In this document: in pieces, positions 1-7,211 of the stretch
How positions within the stretch are numbered: position 1 is the stretch's first letter
Layout: every line of letters starts with the position of its first letter
Assembly (NCBI RefSeq): GCF_001509485.1
Contig: NZ_LLZI01000124.1
Location: 1 to 64,000, forward strand
Length of the DNA: 64,000 nucleotides
Reading direction: 5' to 3'
Source of the DNA: Streptomyces sp. NRRL F-4489
GTDB taxonomy: Bacteria; Actinomycetota; Actinomycetes; Streptomycetales; Streptomycetaceae
Made by a program: the position numbers and the translations under genes
Notes under the pieces: model-generated
What the model saw: only the letters and a program-made list of their open reading frames with translations
What the model was told of the DNA's origin: nothing
Database searches by the model: none

Positions 1-207
1 GTGAGGGGTGTGAGGGGCGGGGGGCCGGGGGCGCTCGGCTACCCCAGTAGGCCACGGCCCGGGGGCCCGGGGCGGGCCCTTACGGGGCGGCGGGAACGGA
101 TCCCCTAGGGGGCGGCTGGGCCCCCTGCGGGGCCACAACGTGGTGGGGGCGGGGGATATTCCGGGGCGGAAGGGCGGGCTATTCCTGTTTCCGGGGGCCT
201 ACGGGAC

Positions 208-342
208 GGGTGTGGCTTCTGGGGCTTCCACGTCGGGTGTGGCTTGCGGTGCTTACACGTCGGGTGAGGCTTGCGGGGCTTCCACTTCGGGTGAGGCTTG
301 CGGGGCTTCCACTTCGGGTGAGGCTTGTGGGGTTTACGCGTC
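208..342. repeat. 27-bp tandem repeat, five copies
   Basis: Five head-to-tail units start at 208, 235, 262, 289 and 316. Units 3 and 4 are identical and the others differ at a few bases. The period is a multiple of three, so any frame through it gives a nine-residue repeat, but no convincing gene contains it. It lies just past the stop of the leftward host gene. The rest of 1-207 is GC-rich and shows nothing I can support. There is no spacer/repeat alternation, so it is not CRISPR. Confidence 0.85.
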
Positions 343-771
343 GGGGGTGGCGCGGCTGGCCAGGCGTTCGTAGCGCTGCCGGGCCGCTTGGGGGGTGCCG
401 AGGCCGAGGCCGAAGGCGATCTCCTGCCAGGTCATGCCGCGGCCGCGGGCCATTTGGAGGAGCCCGGTCTCCAGTTCGTCCAACTCACCGCGCACCAGCG
501 GGACGAGGCTGAGCGCGGCGGTGATGTCGGCGTGGTCCACCTCCGGCTCACCGTCGTCGAGCTGCGCGGTCCCGCTGAGCAGGAGCGATACGAGGCGGAC
601 GGCTTCGTGCGGGCCGAGGAGCGAGGGGTTCACCTGCCGGTGGCGCTGCTGGTCGGTGGCCGCGTGCCGCTCGGCGATGCGGAAGAGGGACGCGTAGACG
701 CGCTGCGCGCGCGCCTCTTCCGGCTGCGGGGGCGTGAACGGGTCGGTGGGCTGTTCGGGAGTTGACGACAT
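334..771 (-). CDS. Host hypothetical protein with sigma-like C-terminal HTH
   Basis: 145 residues if started at the ATG at 771; an upstream in-frame start at 807 is possible. The N-terminus is polar and acidic. The C-terminus contains MTWQEIAFGLGL followed by QAARQRYERL, which looks like a helix-turn-helix of the sigma-70 region 4 type. I infer a small DNA-binding or regulatory protein. It belongs to the host chromosome and sits on the same strand as the interrupted methyltransferase, about 130 bp downstream of it. Its real function is unknown. Confidence 0.7.
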   Translation of the reverse strand: MSSTPEQPTDPFTPPQPEEARAQRVYASLFRIAERHAATDQQRHRQVNPSLLGPHEAVRLVSLLLSGTAQLDDGEPEVDHADITAALSLVPLVRGELDELETGLLQMARGRGMTWQEIAFGLGLGTPQAARQRYERLASRATPDA

Positions 772-900
772 GAGGAGAGGATGCGGGAGTTCCCGGCCCG
801 TTGTCAACGACTTAATTTAAACGACTCGTTCAAGTGGATCGATGGCGCGGAACGTCGGTCGGCGAGGGCCCGTCATGCCGGGACAGGTGCGCCGGCGGCG

Positions 901-1335
901 TCAGGACGGCCGTGTGGTGGTGACCGCGTAGAAGGCCACGGCCGCGGCGGCGCCGACGTTGAGGGAGTCGATGCCGTGGGCCATGGGGATGCGGACCCAC
1001 TCGTCGGCGGCGCGGAGGGCGCCGGTGGAGAGGCCGCCGCCTTCGGCGCCGAGCATCAGGGCGACGCGGTCGAGGGTGTGCGGGGCGGCGGCATCGAGGT
1101 CGGTGGCGCCGTCGGCCGGGGTCAGGGCGAGGAGCCGGAAGCCGGCCTCGCGGACCGTGGAGAGGTCGCGCGGCCAGTTCTCCAGCCGGGCGTACGGGAC
1201 GGAGAACACCGCGCCCATGGAGACCTTGACGGAGCGACGGTAGAGGGGGTCGGCGCAATCCGGGGAGAGCAGGACCGCGTCCATCCCCAGGGCCGCGGCG
1301 CTGCGGAAGATGGCGCCGATGTTTGTCGGTGGCAC
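901..1335 (-). pseudogene. TrmH/SpoU-family RNA 2'-O-methyltransferase, C-terminal fragment split by prophage
   Basis: About 145 residues of the SPOUT-fold catalytic domain. The sequence begins at PPTNIGAIFRSAAALG (SpoU motif 1), then has LMLGAEGGGLS (motif 2) and IPMAHGIDSLNVGAAAAV (motif 3), which form the SAM-binding trefoil knot. Full family members are about 250-280 residues with an N-terminal substrate-binding region. Here that region is missing because phage sequence begins immediately upstream. The N-terminal half should lie at the other end of the prophage, beyond this window. Whether the fragment is translated from a phage-side start is unknown. Confidence 0.85.
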
Positions 1336-1345
1336 AAGTTAACTA
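1315..1345. other. Probable left prophage attachment junction (attL)
   Basis: Homology to the methyltransferase stops abruptly at the codons for PPTN near 1335, and integrase follows 65 bp further on. The crossover for a serine integrase is a dinucleotide within a short identity shared by attB and attP. I place it in this interval but cannot fix it without the other junction. Confidence 0.6.
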
Positions 1346-1356
1346 CCTAGCCAACA

Positions 1357-1388
1357 CGTGTGTGAAAAAGGATCATCCGACACACACG
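1357..1388. promoter_or_regulatory. Inverted repeat in integrase leader / attP arm
   Basis: CGTGTGTG at 1357-1364 is repeated inverted as CACACACG at 1381-1388, between the junction and the integrase start. A partly symmetric flank is expected for attP half-sites bound by the integrase zinc and recombinase domains. It could equally be an operator on the integrase promoter. Confidence 0.45.
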
Positions 1389-1399
1389 AGGGGCCCTGA

Positions 1400-3148
1400 A
1401 TGGTCGACGTGCAGGAAAAGCCGCGCCGAAAGGGACGCGGGTACATTCGCGTCTCGAAGAAGCGCCGGGACATGATCAGCCCGGAGATCCAGCGTGACGA
1501 GATCAATCACCTCGCTGAACGCGAGAACATCGAGCAGGTAGCAGAGCCGATTCAGGACCTCGGCCTCTCCGGGCGAGAGTTCGAAGAGCGGCAGATCAAC
1601 AAACTCGTCGAGGACGTCGAGGCTGCCATCATCCAGGTCGTCTTGCTTTGGAAGTGGAGCCGCTTCGGCCGCAACACGCTCCAATCCCTGCTGAACATTC
1701 AGCGCATCTACGACGCAGGCGGGGATGTCCGCGCAGCGACGGAAGATTTCGACGGCAAGACGAGCGTCGGACGCCTCCAGATCACCCAGATGCTCGGATG
1801 GGCACAGTTCCAGTCCGATCAGATCGGGGAGAACTGGCAGTCCGCACACAAGTACCGGCGGAAGAAAGGACTGCCCCACAGCGGCTTCAAGACGTTCGGC
1901 TACAAGATCTGTTTCACATGCCCACCACACGAACCAGGCGAACGCCGTAACAAGTGCGACAACTGTCGCGACGGCATTCAGAAGCTGGACCCGGACACGC
2001 AGGATGCATTGGCCGGAGTGTGGCGGCGCTTCACGTTCCAGAACGAGCCGATGAAGCGCATCTGTGACGACCTGTGGGAACGCGGGTTCCGAACCGAGAG
2101 CGGAGAACGGATCACGCCGACGCAGATGTACAAATGGCTGGACAGCGGCTTCAGTCTCGGTTGGGTGCGCTGGCGATCGAAGGAAAAGATCCTCCAGGAC
2201 AAAAAGGTCGTCCGAGAAGGTAGGAAGAACTACTACCGAAGCTCTCGTCCGGAGTACTTCGACGTCTGGGTAACCGGAGCGCACGAGGCTGTCATCGAGG
2301 ATCCCAACGAGCGGGAGCTGCTCTGGCTGACGTATCTGTCCAAGCGTTTCGGTTCGCCTCAGCTCCCCAAATCGCACCACGACCCGAAGTACAGCATCTC
2401 CGGTCTCGCTCGCTGCACAGGACTACGACTCTTCGAGATCACCCGAACGCGTGGCCAGTGGAAGACCGCAATCTGCGGGAGGAATGAGGGCGCCTTCTCG
2501 CGAGGCAAGGAAAGGATGGAGCAATACCCGCCGCTACCCAACGGAGATCGCAATCCTCACACCGTCTACTTCCGCTGCACCCATGGCGCCCTCTACAAGG
2601 ATTGCACAGGCAGCGGTTCAATCGGCGTCGCGCGTGCCGAGAAGGAACTGCTCGATTGGTTGGTCAAGCAATCCCAAGGCGAAGCATCTGTCGACGAGAA
2701 GATCGCCGCAGCGAAGGACCAGTTCGCCTTGAAGGGATCAGCCGACGAACAAGCAGAGGTATCTAAGAAGCTCAAGGAGCTGGACGAAGAGTCCTCTCGC
2801 TTGGTGCGCGGCTACACGAAGGGAATCATCGACGAGGACAACTACGTTAAGGAGAAGCAACGCATCGAGTCCGAGATCTCAGCAGCGCGGGAGCGCCTGA
2901 AACTTTTCTCCGCGAAGGTCGTCGCCTTGCGTCCGGCACAGGCTCGGTTCCTTGGACTGGTCGAGGAATGGGAGCACATGACGTACTCGCGAAAGCGGCA
3001 GGCTCTGTCCACTGTGATTTCGCACTTCTGGGTGTACCGCGAAAAGGCGAGAAGCAAGCCACGAATCCGCGTGGTTCCTCTCTGGGCGGAGGAGCACGAA
3101 CGGCTCGCCCCTCCGCCGCCAGGCCATCCTGCTGACGAAGTCGACTAG
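1400..3148 (+). CDS. int: Large serine recombinase (phage integrase)
   Basis: 582 residues, typical for large serine integrases. The N-terminal resolvase domain has the catalytic serine in GYIRVSKKR (Ser19) and the conserved WSRFGRN arginine motif near 86-91. A recombinase DNA-binding domain follows. It carries an uncommon CxxC plus CxxC pair (Cys171/174 and 186/189). A second Cys-containing zinc domain lies in the region 330-400, and a coiled coil spans about 450-500. The protein catalyses attP x attB recombination. A purine-rich GAGGGG motif precedes the ATG. It reads away from the junction with the split methyltransferase gene, which is its evident target. The gene is lower in GC than its neighbours. 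Confidence 0.95.
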   Translation: MVDVQEKPRRKGRGYIRVSKKRRDMISPEIQRDEINHLAERENIEQVAEPIQDLGLSGREFEERQINKLVEDVEAAIIQVVLLWKWSRFGRNTLQSLLNIQRIYDAGGDVRAATEDFDGKTSVGRLQITQMLGWAQFQSDQIGENWQSAHKYRRKKGLPHSGFKTFGYKICFTCPPHEPGERRNKCDNCRDGIQKLDPDTQDALAGVWRRFTFQNEPMKRICDDLWERGFRTESGERITPTQMYKWLDSGFSLGWVRWRSKEKILQDKKVVREGRKNYYRSSRPEYFDVWVTGAHEAVIEDPNERELLWLTYLSKRFGSPQLPKSHHDPKYSISGLARCTGLRLFEITRTRGQWKTAICGRNEGAFSRGKERMEQYPPLPNGDRNPHTVYFRCTHGALYKDCTGSGSIGVARAEKELLDWLVKQSQGEASVDEKIAAAKDQFALKGSADEQAEVSKKLKELDEESSRLVRGYTKGIIDEDNYVKEKQRIESEISAARERLKLFSAKVVALRPAQARFLGLVEEWEHMTYSRKRQALSTVISHFWVYREKARSKPRIRVVPLWAEEHERLAPPPPGHPADEVD

Positions 3149-3330
3149 GCCGCGTCCCTGAGCGGTGGGAGTTGAGACTCATGATGGTCTTGCTCCCACC
3201 GGCTCTGTCGTTCTAGGACTGCTTGGGCGATCACAGCCCAAAAGCTGTCCCAGCACTGTTCTTCTCCGAGTGAGACCCTTTCGGATTCAGAAGGCACAGA
3301 CACTACTTCTGCTACACCCTGGTCTTCCAT
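3145..3330 (-). CDS. Small acidic protein convergent with integrase
   Basis: 61 residues, no family recognised. An AGGAGG sits four bases before the ATG at 3330, which is strong support for translation. The stop overlaps the integrase stop by a few bases on the opposite strand. The protein is acidic in its first half and has an amphipathic Trp-rich central helix. Small proteins next to serine integrases are sometimes recombination directionality factors. That is only a position-based guess here. Confidence 0.6.
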   Translation of the reverse strand: MEDQGVAEVVSVPSESERVSLGEEQCWDSFWAVIAQAVLERQSRWEQDHHESQLPPLRDAA

Positions 3331-3461
3331 TCGACCTCCTCGGCCCCGAGTTTCGGGAGCTGAGGCGAGCCTATGGAATGGGCAGAAAAACAGTTAGGTC
3401 CTTCAAGAGCGGCGGCTGAGCTAAGAGACAAGCGAGAACGAAAGAATCAGCAGAAACAGCT

Positions 3462-3489
3462 AAGGGGCCCCGGCCGGGGCCCCTTTTTT
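3462..3489 (+). terminator. Rho-independent terminator downstream of integrase
   Basis: A perfect 24-bp palindrome at 3462-3485 (arms AAGGGGCCCCGG and CCGGGGCCCCTT) runs into a T-rich tract on the + strand. It should stop integrase readthrough. Confidence 0.85.
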
Positions 3490-3512
3490 CATACCCGAAA
3501 ACAGGAGGAAGC

Positions 3513-3626
3513 ATGTCTCACGTATGGGTGGTATTCGCCTTCGTCGGCGCGGCGCTGGCCGGGCTCGCGGCGGTGTGGCTCGCCGACATATCGGAGGGTG
3601 AAGGGAAGCACCGGAAGCGCCGATAG
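3513..3626 (+). CDS. 37-residue single-span membrane protein
   Basis: The ATG at 3513 is preceded by AGGAGG at 3503-3508. The product starts MSHVWVVFAFVG, continues as one hydrophobic span to about residue 24, and ends in a charged tail (GEGKHRKRR). The topology would put the basic tail in the cytoplasm. It lies just after the integrase terminator on the same strand, so it needs its own promoter or readthrough. Possible roles are an exclusion peptide or a lysogenic membrane factor, but none is shown. Confidence 0.6.
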   Translation: MSHVWVVFAFVGAALAGLAAVWLADISEGEGKHRKRR

Positions 3627-3631
3627 CCGTG

Positions 3632-3662
3632 GGAGAGCCCAGAGTCAAGGGCTGGGCTCTCC
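3632..3662 (+). terminator. Hairpin after the 37-residue membrane protein gene
   Basis: GGAGAGCCCA at 3632-3641 pairs with TGGGCTCTCC at 3653-3662. There is no clear T-run. It separates the + strand micro-gene from the leftward operon that ends at 3671. Confidence 0.6.
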
Positions 3663-3670
3663 ACTGTTCC

Positions 3671-3820
3671 TCATACCAGGACGGTGCCGTTTCTCTCGCA
3701 TTCGACGCAGGCGTCAATTTCTGGCCAGCGTCCCCGGCATCGAGGACAGGTCTTCTCTTCCACATCTGCCTCGTGACCGCCGTTCCAGTGCTGGCCGGTG
3801 GTCGAGTAGTTAGTAGTCAT
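3671..3820 (-). CDS. 49-residue zinc-ribbon-like protein
   Basis: Starts at the ATG at 3820 with GAGGA upstream, directly after the TGT-like gene. The product has CPRC and CVEC pairs about 13 residues apart (CPRCRGRWPEIDACVEC), the spacing of a zinc knuckle. It is the last gene of the leftward accessory run and is probably co-transcribed with the TGT-like gene. Function unknown; it could be a small accessory subunit supplying a zinc site. Confidence 0.65.
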   Translation of the reverse strand: MTTNYSTTGQHWNGGHEADVEEKTCPRCRGRWPEIDACVECERNGTVLV

Positions 3821-3824
3821 TCTT

Positions 3825-5117
3825 TCAGTCCTCGATTACGTCGGCATCGACGATGTTCTGCTCAGCAGCTTCGGAAGGCGTCGCGGGGAGGGCGTGGTGT
3901 GGTGTTTCCTGGGCTCCGAAGAGGCGGCTGATGAGTCCGGTTTCAGCGGCGCCCTTCTGGGTGGCCTTGATGGAGATGCTTACCGATGCCTCGTCGGCCT
4001 TACGTTTGCTGGCTGCGAGCTTGCTCCACCTGTCGATTTCCTCGGAGAGGACAGGGTCCAGTTCGTTTTCGCCGTAGGACTCTTCGGCACGGGCTCTCTT
4101 GTACACCCGGCCGAGTTGAAGTTCGAGGACTGTTGCCTCGGCGTCGGCGAGCTGCTCCTTGGTGCGGATTGTGGGGTTGTCTGGTCGGTGCCAGGGGGCG
4201 ACGGTAGTTACTCCCTGGTGCCGCTCCTGGAGGGACTGGGTATCAACTGTGTTGGAGGCAAAATCCACGTTCGGTTCGGTAGTGTTTGGAGTCGTGGGAG
4301 TTACTCCCCTGATGCTGGCGTTGAGCTTTTCCATATAACGGGACCAGGCGTAGATGGATAGGCGTAGGACTTCGGTGGGGTCGTCCTGGTCGATAAGGTC
4401 GATGTCGTATCCAGCGTCGACGAACTCCTGGCGGTGCCGCTTGCGGGCACGGTCCTTCATCTTCTTGGGGTAGCGGCGCAGTTCTCCTCCGGAGAACCAG
4501 ATGGTGTCCCCGAATTGGCTGGGTGAGAGCCAGCTCGTGCTGGTGACGGCGTGGAAGGGCGCGGTCTGGAGGAGGTCGGGCTTAGTGATGCCTAGGCCGA
4601 AGAGGCGTACGCCCGTTGAGCGGACGATGCGGGCCAGGCGGTGTGCGAGGTTGTTGTCGATGGCGTCCTTGGGGATGGCGACGTTGGGCCAGTTCTCGCA
4701 GATTTCGTCCAGGTCTTGGCCGGGGTGCCAGACGAATACCGCCTTGGCCCTGTGTTCCTCCAACCAGGGCAGGCGCTTCATGCGATGGTCGGCGTCGAGG
4801 CGGGCGGCGTCGAATTCCACGAAGAAGTCGATGCGGCTGAGGTTCGGTTGGATGAACTCGTCGTAGTAGTGGTCGGCGATGTCGGCGAGTTCATCGGCTG
4901 TCGGGGCGCTGGCGGGGTTGTGGTTGAGGCTGTAGGTGCCGGAGTCGATGAGGATTTGGACGGCCGGGTCGTTGTAGTAGGCGTTGATATCGAAGGGCTT
5001 GGTGAACTTGTTGCGCTTGCGCAGTGCCCAGTAGCTGAGCGAGTGCTTGAGGTGGCCTTCGGCTATGAGGAGTCGCCGGTACACAGGAAATTCTGTGCCC
5101 GCTTGGTAGAGGTCCAT
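3825..5117 (-). CDS. TGT/DpdA-like TIM-barrel protein
   Basis: 430 residues from the ATG at 5117, preceded by AGGA. Family-like marks are ILIDSGTYS (Asp58-Ser59-Gly60), FFVEFD (Glu101/Asp103), FVWHPGQ (His131), RLFGLGITKPDLL (about 171-183) and VTSTSW (191-196). This order matches phage proteins related to tRNA-guanine transglycosylase, some of which (DpdA) insert 7-deazaguanine into DNA. No Cys zinc cluster is visible, and the C-terminal third is helical. No preQ0 synthesis genes appear in the window, so the base substrate is not evident. It is the third gene of a coupled run with a HAD-like protein and a nucleotidyltransferase. The fold call is moderate and the reaction is inferred. Confidence 0.65.
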   Translation of the reverse strand: MDLYQAGTEFPVYRRLLIAEGHLKHSLSYWALRKRNKFTKPFDINAYYNDPAVQILIDSGTYSLNHNPASAPTADELADIADHYYDEFIQPNLSRIDFFVEFDAARLDADHRMKRLPWLEEHRAKAVFVWHPGQDLDEICENWPNVAIPKDAIDNNLAHRLARIVRSTGVRLFGLGITKPDLLQTAPFHAVTSTSWLSPSQFGDTIWFSGGELRRYPKKMKDRARKRHRQEFVDAGYDIDLIDQDDPTEVLRLSIYAWSRYMEKLNASIRGVTPTTPNTTEPNVDFASNTVDTQSLQERHQGVTTVAPWHRPDNPTIRTKEQLADAEATVLELQLGRVYKRARAEESYGENELDPVLSEEIDRWSKLAASKRKADEASVSISIKATQKGAAETGLISRLFGAQETPHHALPATPSEAAEQNIVDADVIED

Positions 5118-5125
5118 CGGATGTC

Positions 5126-5617
5126 CTAGAGGGGCTCGGCGCTGCGACGCGGATCGGTGGCGTATGCCTGGGCCTGGGTTTCGGTCTCCGCGACGAGTTC
5201 CGCCCAAGGGCGCAGGCCCTGTTGGTAGTCGGGGCGCCATTCCGGCTTGGCGAAATGCGGCAGGGTGAGCGTTGTTACGGGGTATCCGCGGGCGAGCAGC
5301 TCGACGCTGACAGCAGGGTCGGGCTCGATGACCAGGTCCAGCTTTATGCCGGTGCCGGTGAGGTGTCCTAGGCACTCCAGGCGTACGTCGGCTGGCGTTG
5401 CTGCGTTGGATGTTCGTCGCGGGCCGACGAGTCGCATGTGCGCTGTGAGGCCGGTGAAGGTGAGCCACTTGTGTGTGGTGGACGGGTTGCGGTCGTCGGC
5501 GAGGAGGTACAGCGCGTGGTCGGTGGCGAGGGCCTGGTAGAGGGCGTTGCCGAGGGGGATGGCGCCGTCGGTGTCGGTGTTGCGCAGGACGCCGTCGATG
5601 GTGATGGCGATGTTCAC
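5126..5617 (-). CDS. HAD-like protein with altered motif I
   Basis: 163 residues from the GTG at 5617. The N-terminus MNIAITIDGVLRN resembles HAD motif I (DxDGxLR), but the usual first aspartate is Thr5. The C-terminal half has LDLVIEPDP followed by LLARGYPVTTLTLPHF, as in small phage HAD-like proteins. HAD enzymes are mostly phosphatases that use that aspartate as nucleophile, so this one may be inactive or use another residue. It overlaps the nucleotidyltransferase stop by GTGA, indicating coupled translation, and lies 8 bp before the TGT-like start. I infer it acts on a nucleotide product of its neighbours. Confidence 0.6.
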   Translation of the reverse strand: MNIAITIDGVLRNTDTDGAIPLGNALYQALATDHALYLLADDRNPSTTHKWLTFTGLTAHMRLVGPRRTSNAATPADVRLECLGHLTGTGIKLDLVIEPDPAVSVELLARGYPVTTLTLPHFAKPEWRPDYQQGLRPWAELVAETETQAQAYATDPRRSAEPL

Positions 5618-6594
5618 TTCTGGCTCCAGAGGGCGGCCTTGATCAGGGCGGTCTGGGCGTCGTCGATGGCCTGGCCATAGAGGTCGGTTTCGGTGGACTG
5701 CTGTGCTGTGGAGCCGATTTCCTTGAGTTGGCGCAGTGTGTGAACGGTGCCGTTCTCCTTGGCGGCCTGCCAGCGGAAATTGTTGAAATCGCTATACCCG
5801 CTGCCCTGGGGGCTGAAGGCGGCGCGGCGGCCGAGGTGGATGGCATCGAAGAGGCTGGTCGCCTTGGCGATGACATTGCGCAGTTCGGTGGCGTGGTTCA
5901 TCCAGGCCGGGGAGCCTTTCGCGAGGGTGCTGAGGCTGGTGGCGTGGAAGCGGTAGGAGTCCAGGAGTTGCTTGGCCTGGTGTTCGTCCTCGGTAGCTGC
6001 CTCGTAGTAGCTCGTGGGGTATAGGGAGCGGACGTCGCTCGGCAGGTGGGGTGGGGTGACGGTCCACTCGTCGTGGGTGAGGGAGTAGGCCGCGTAGGGG
6101 TGGATCGAGGTGATGTCCTTCACGCCTCGCGCCGGGTTCCAGTAAAAGGTGACCTCGTACGTCCGACTCCCGATTTGGCTGTGGGCCGTCTTGGGCCATA
6201 GTCCGTTGCGCAGGCTCTCGTTGACGTACCTGGCGGTCTCTTCAGCTGTGAGTCCGGCGTAGCCGTCGTTGTGGTAGGTGAACTGGGCGTAGTTGACGCC
6301 GATCAGTACGTCGAGATCGCCGTTTCCTCGGTCGGCTGCCCACTGGTAGGTGATTCCGGAACCGGCCAGCCAGACCTCCGCCCACTGGTCGAATCCCGGG
6401 GTGGCGAGGAAGAACTCACGCAGCGTGCCGAGGATCCAGTCGCGGATGGACGGCTTGAGGTGGGTGCCGTCGAAAAGGTTGGGGTCGAGTTCTGCGGAAG
6501 GCTCGGAGAAGTAGCCGCTTCCGCCGTGTACGGGGTCGGGTATGTCTGTGAGGGACTCGGCGAGTCGATCGTAAAAGACGTTGGGGCCACTCAT
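5614..6594 (-). CDS. Pol-beta-superfamily nucleotidyltransferase
   Basis: 326 residues. The signature is AGSGITYQWA (about 77-86) followed by GDLDVLIGV with Asp93 and Asp95, the glycine-serine and metal-binding aspartates of the Pol-beta nucleotidyltransferase fold. Such enzymes transfer NMP to RNA, protein, small molecules or other nucleotides. The substrate here is unknown. The rest is alpha-helical with an aromatic-rich middle. Its ATG lies inside the 3' arm of a perfect 15-bp hairpin and no good ribosome site is visible, so translation is probably controlled. It is first of three coupled genes with the HAD-like and TGT-like proteins. Confidence 0.7.
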   Translation of the reverse strand: MSGPNVFYDRLAESLTDIPDPVHGGSGYFSEPSAELDPNLFDGTHLKPSIRDWILGTLREFFLATPGFDQWAEVWLAGSGITYQWAADRGNGDLDVLIGVNYAQFTYHNDGYAGLTAEETARYVNESLRNGLWPKTAHSQIGSRTYEVTFYWNPARGVKDITSIHPYAAYSLTHDEWTVTPPHLPSDVRSLYPTSYYEAATEDEHQAKQLLDSYRFHATSLSTLAKGSPAWMNHATELRNVIAKATSLFDAIHLGRRAAFSPQGSGYSDFNNFRWQAAKENGTVHTLRQLKEIGSTAQQSTETDLYGQAIDDAQTALIKAALWSQK

Positions 6595-6619
6595 AGATGC
6601 GACGCTATGAGTGGCCCCA
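6582..6619 (-). promoter_or_regulatory. Perfect 15-bp hairpin enclosing the nucleotidyltransferase start codon
   Basis: TGGGGCCACTCATAG (6582-6596) and CTATGAGTGGCCCCA (6605-6619) are exact inverted repeats with an 8-base loop. In the leftward transcript the ATG at 6594 is in the second arm. It could hide the start codon, act as an operator, or end the upstream gene; no U-tract follows. Confidence 0.7.
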
Positions 6620-6649
6620 GACTAAGTGTTAGTGCTCGTTCTGCCTCTG

Positions 6650-7165
6650 CTAGTTCCTGGAGAGAGGTTCTCCGACGTCTACGGTAAGGCTTTCGTCGAA
6701 CCCGCTTTCCAGCCAGCTCAGTAGGAGGCGCGAGCCGAGTACGAAGCCGCCGCTTACGAATTCGTTGGCTTCGTTGACCTGGGCGACGACGTCCCATTTG
6801 AAGGGGATGCCGAGGTAGGCGTCGCCGGGTTTTTCCCAGGTGGCCTCGTACAGGGCGCCGTTGGCATCTGTGCACCAGGCGTGCTCGGTGGGGAAGAAGG
6901 CGCTGGCGAATCCCTCGACGTAGGTGAGGTTGTCGTGGGCCCAGGTGGCTTCCATGGAGTTGTGGAAGCAGCGCTTGGCGGGTCCTGTGTTGTCGACGGG
7001 GAGGGCGCGGTCTGGACGGAAGACCCGGCCGTGCTTGATGAGGACCTCGCCGATGTGGTGATGCGCCCAGTTCGGGTAGCGCTTGGCGCTGTTGCCCTTG
7101 GCGGTGCTGGTGAGCATGTCGAGCCACTGCACGATGCGGCTGATGCCCTGGTCGATGACAGCCAC
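6650..7165 (-). CDS. Conserved phage-type hypothetical protein
   Basis: 171 residues from the GTG at 7165, with AAAGGGGGA upstream. The motifs CFHNSMEATW, YVEGFA, EHAWC and GIPF recall a family found in phage and bacterial genomes that has a Cys/His pattern suggestive of a papain-like or metal-binding fold. I do not know an assigned function. It is the first gene of the leftward run that continues into the nucleotidyltransferase, HAD-like and TGT-like genes. The hairpin at 6582-6619 follows it. Confidence 0.6.
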   Translation of the reverse strand: MAVIDQGISRIVQWLDMLTSTAKGNSAKRYPNWAHHHIGEVLIKHGRVFRPDRALPVDNTGPAKRCFHNSMEATWAHDNLTYVEGFASAFFPTEHAWCTDANGALYEATWEKPGDAYLGIPFKWDVVAQVNEANEFVSGGFVLGSRLLLSWLESGFDESLTVDVGEPLSRN

Positions 7166-7211
7166 TGCCGTCCCCCTTTGTTCGCGCTTTCTGGTGTGAC
7201 GAGCCTACGAC

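Noticed and set aside
208-342. CRISPR array
   Set aside because: Units are contiguous with no unique spacers.
781-1350. + strand ORF of 189 residues across the methyltransferase
   Set aside because: Shadow of the minus-strand gene; Gly/Arg-biased with no family features.
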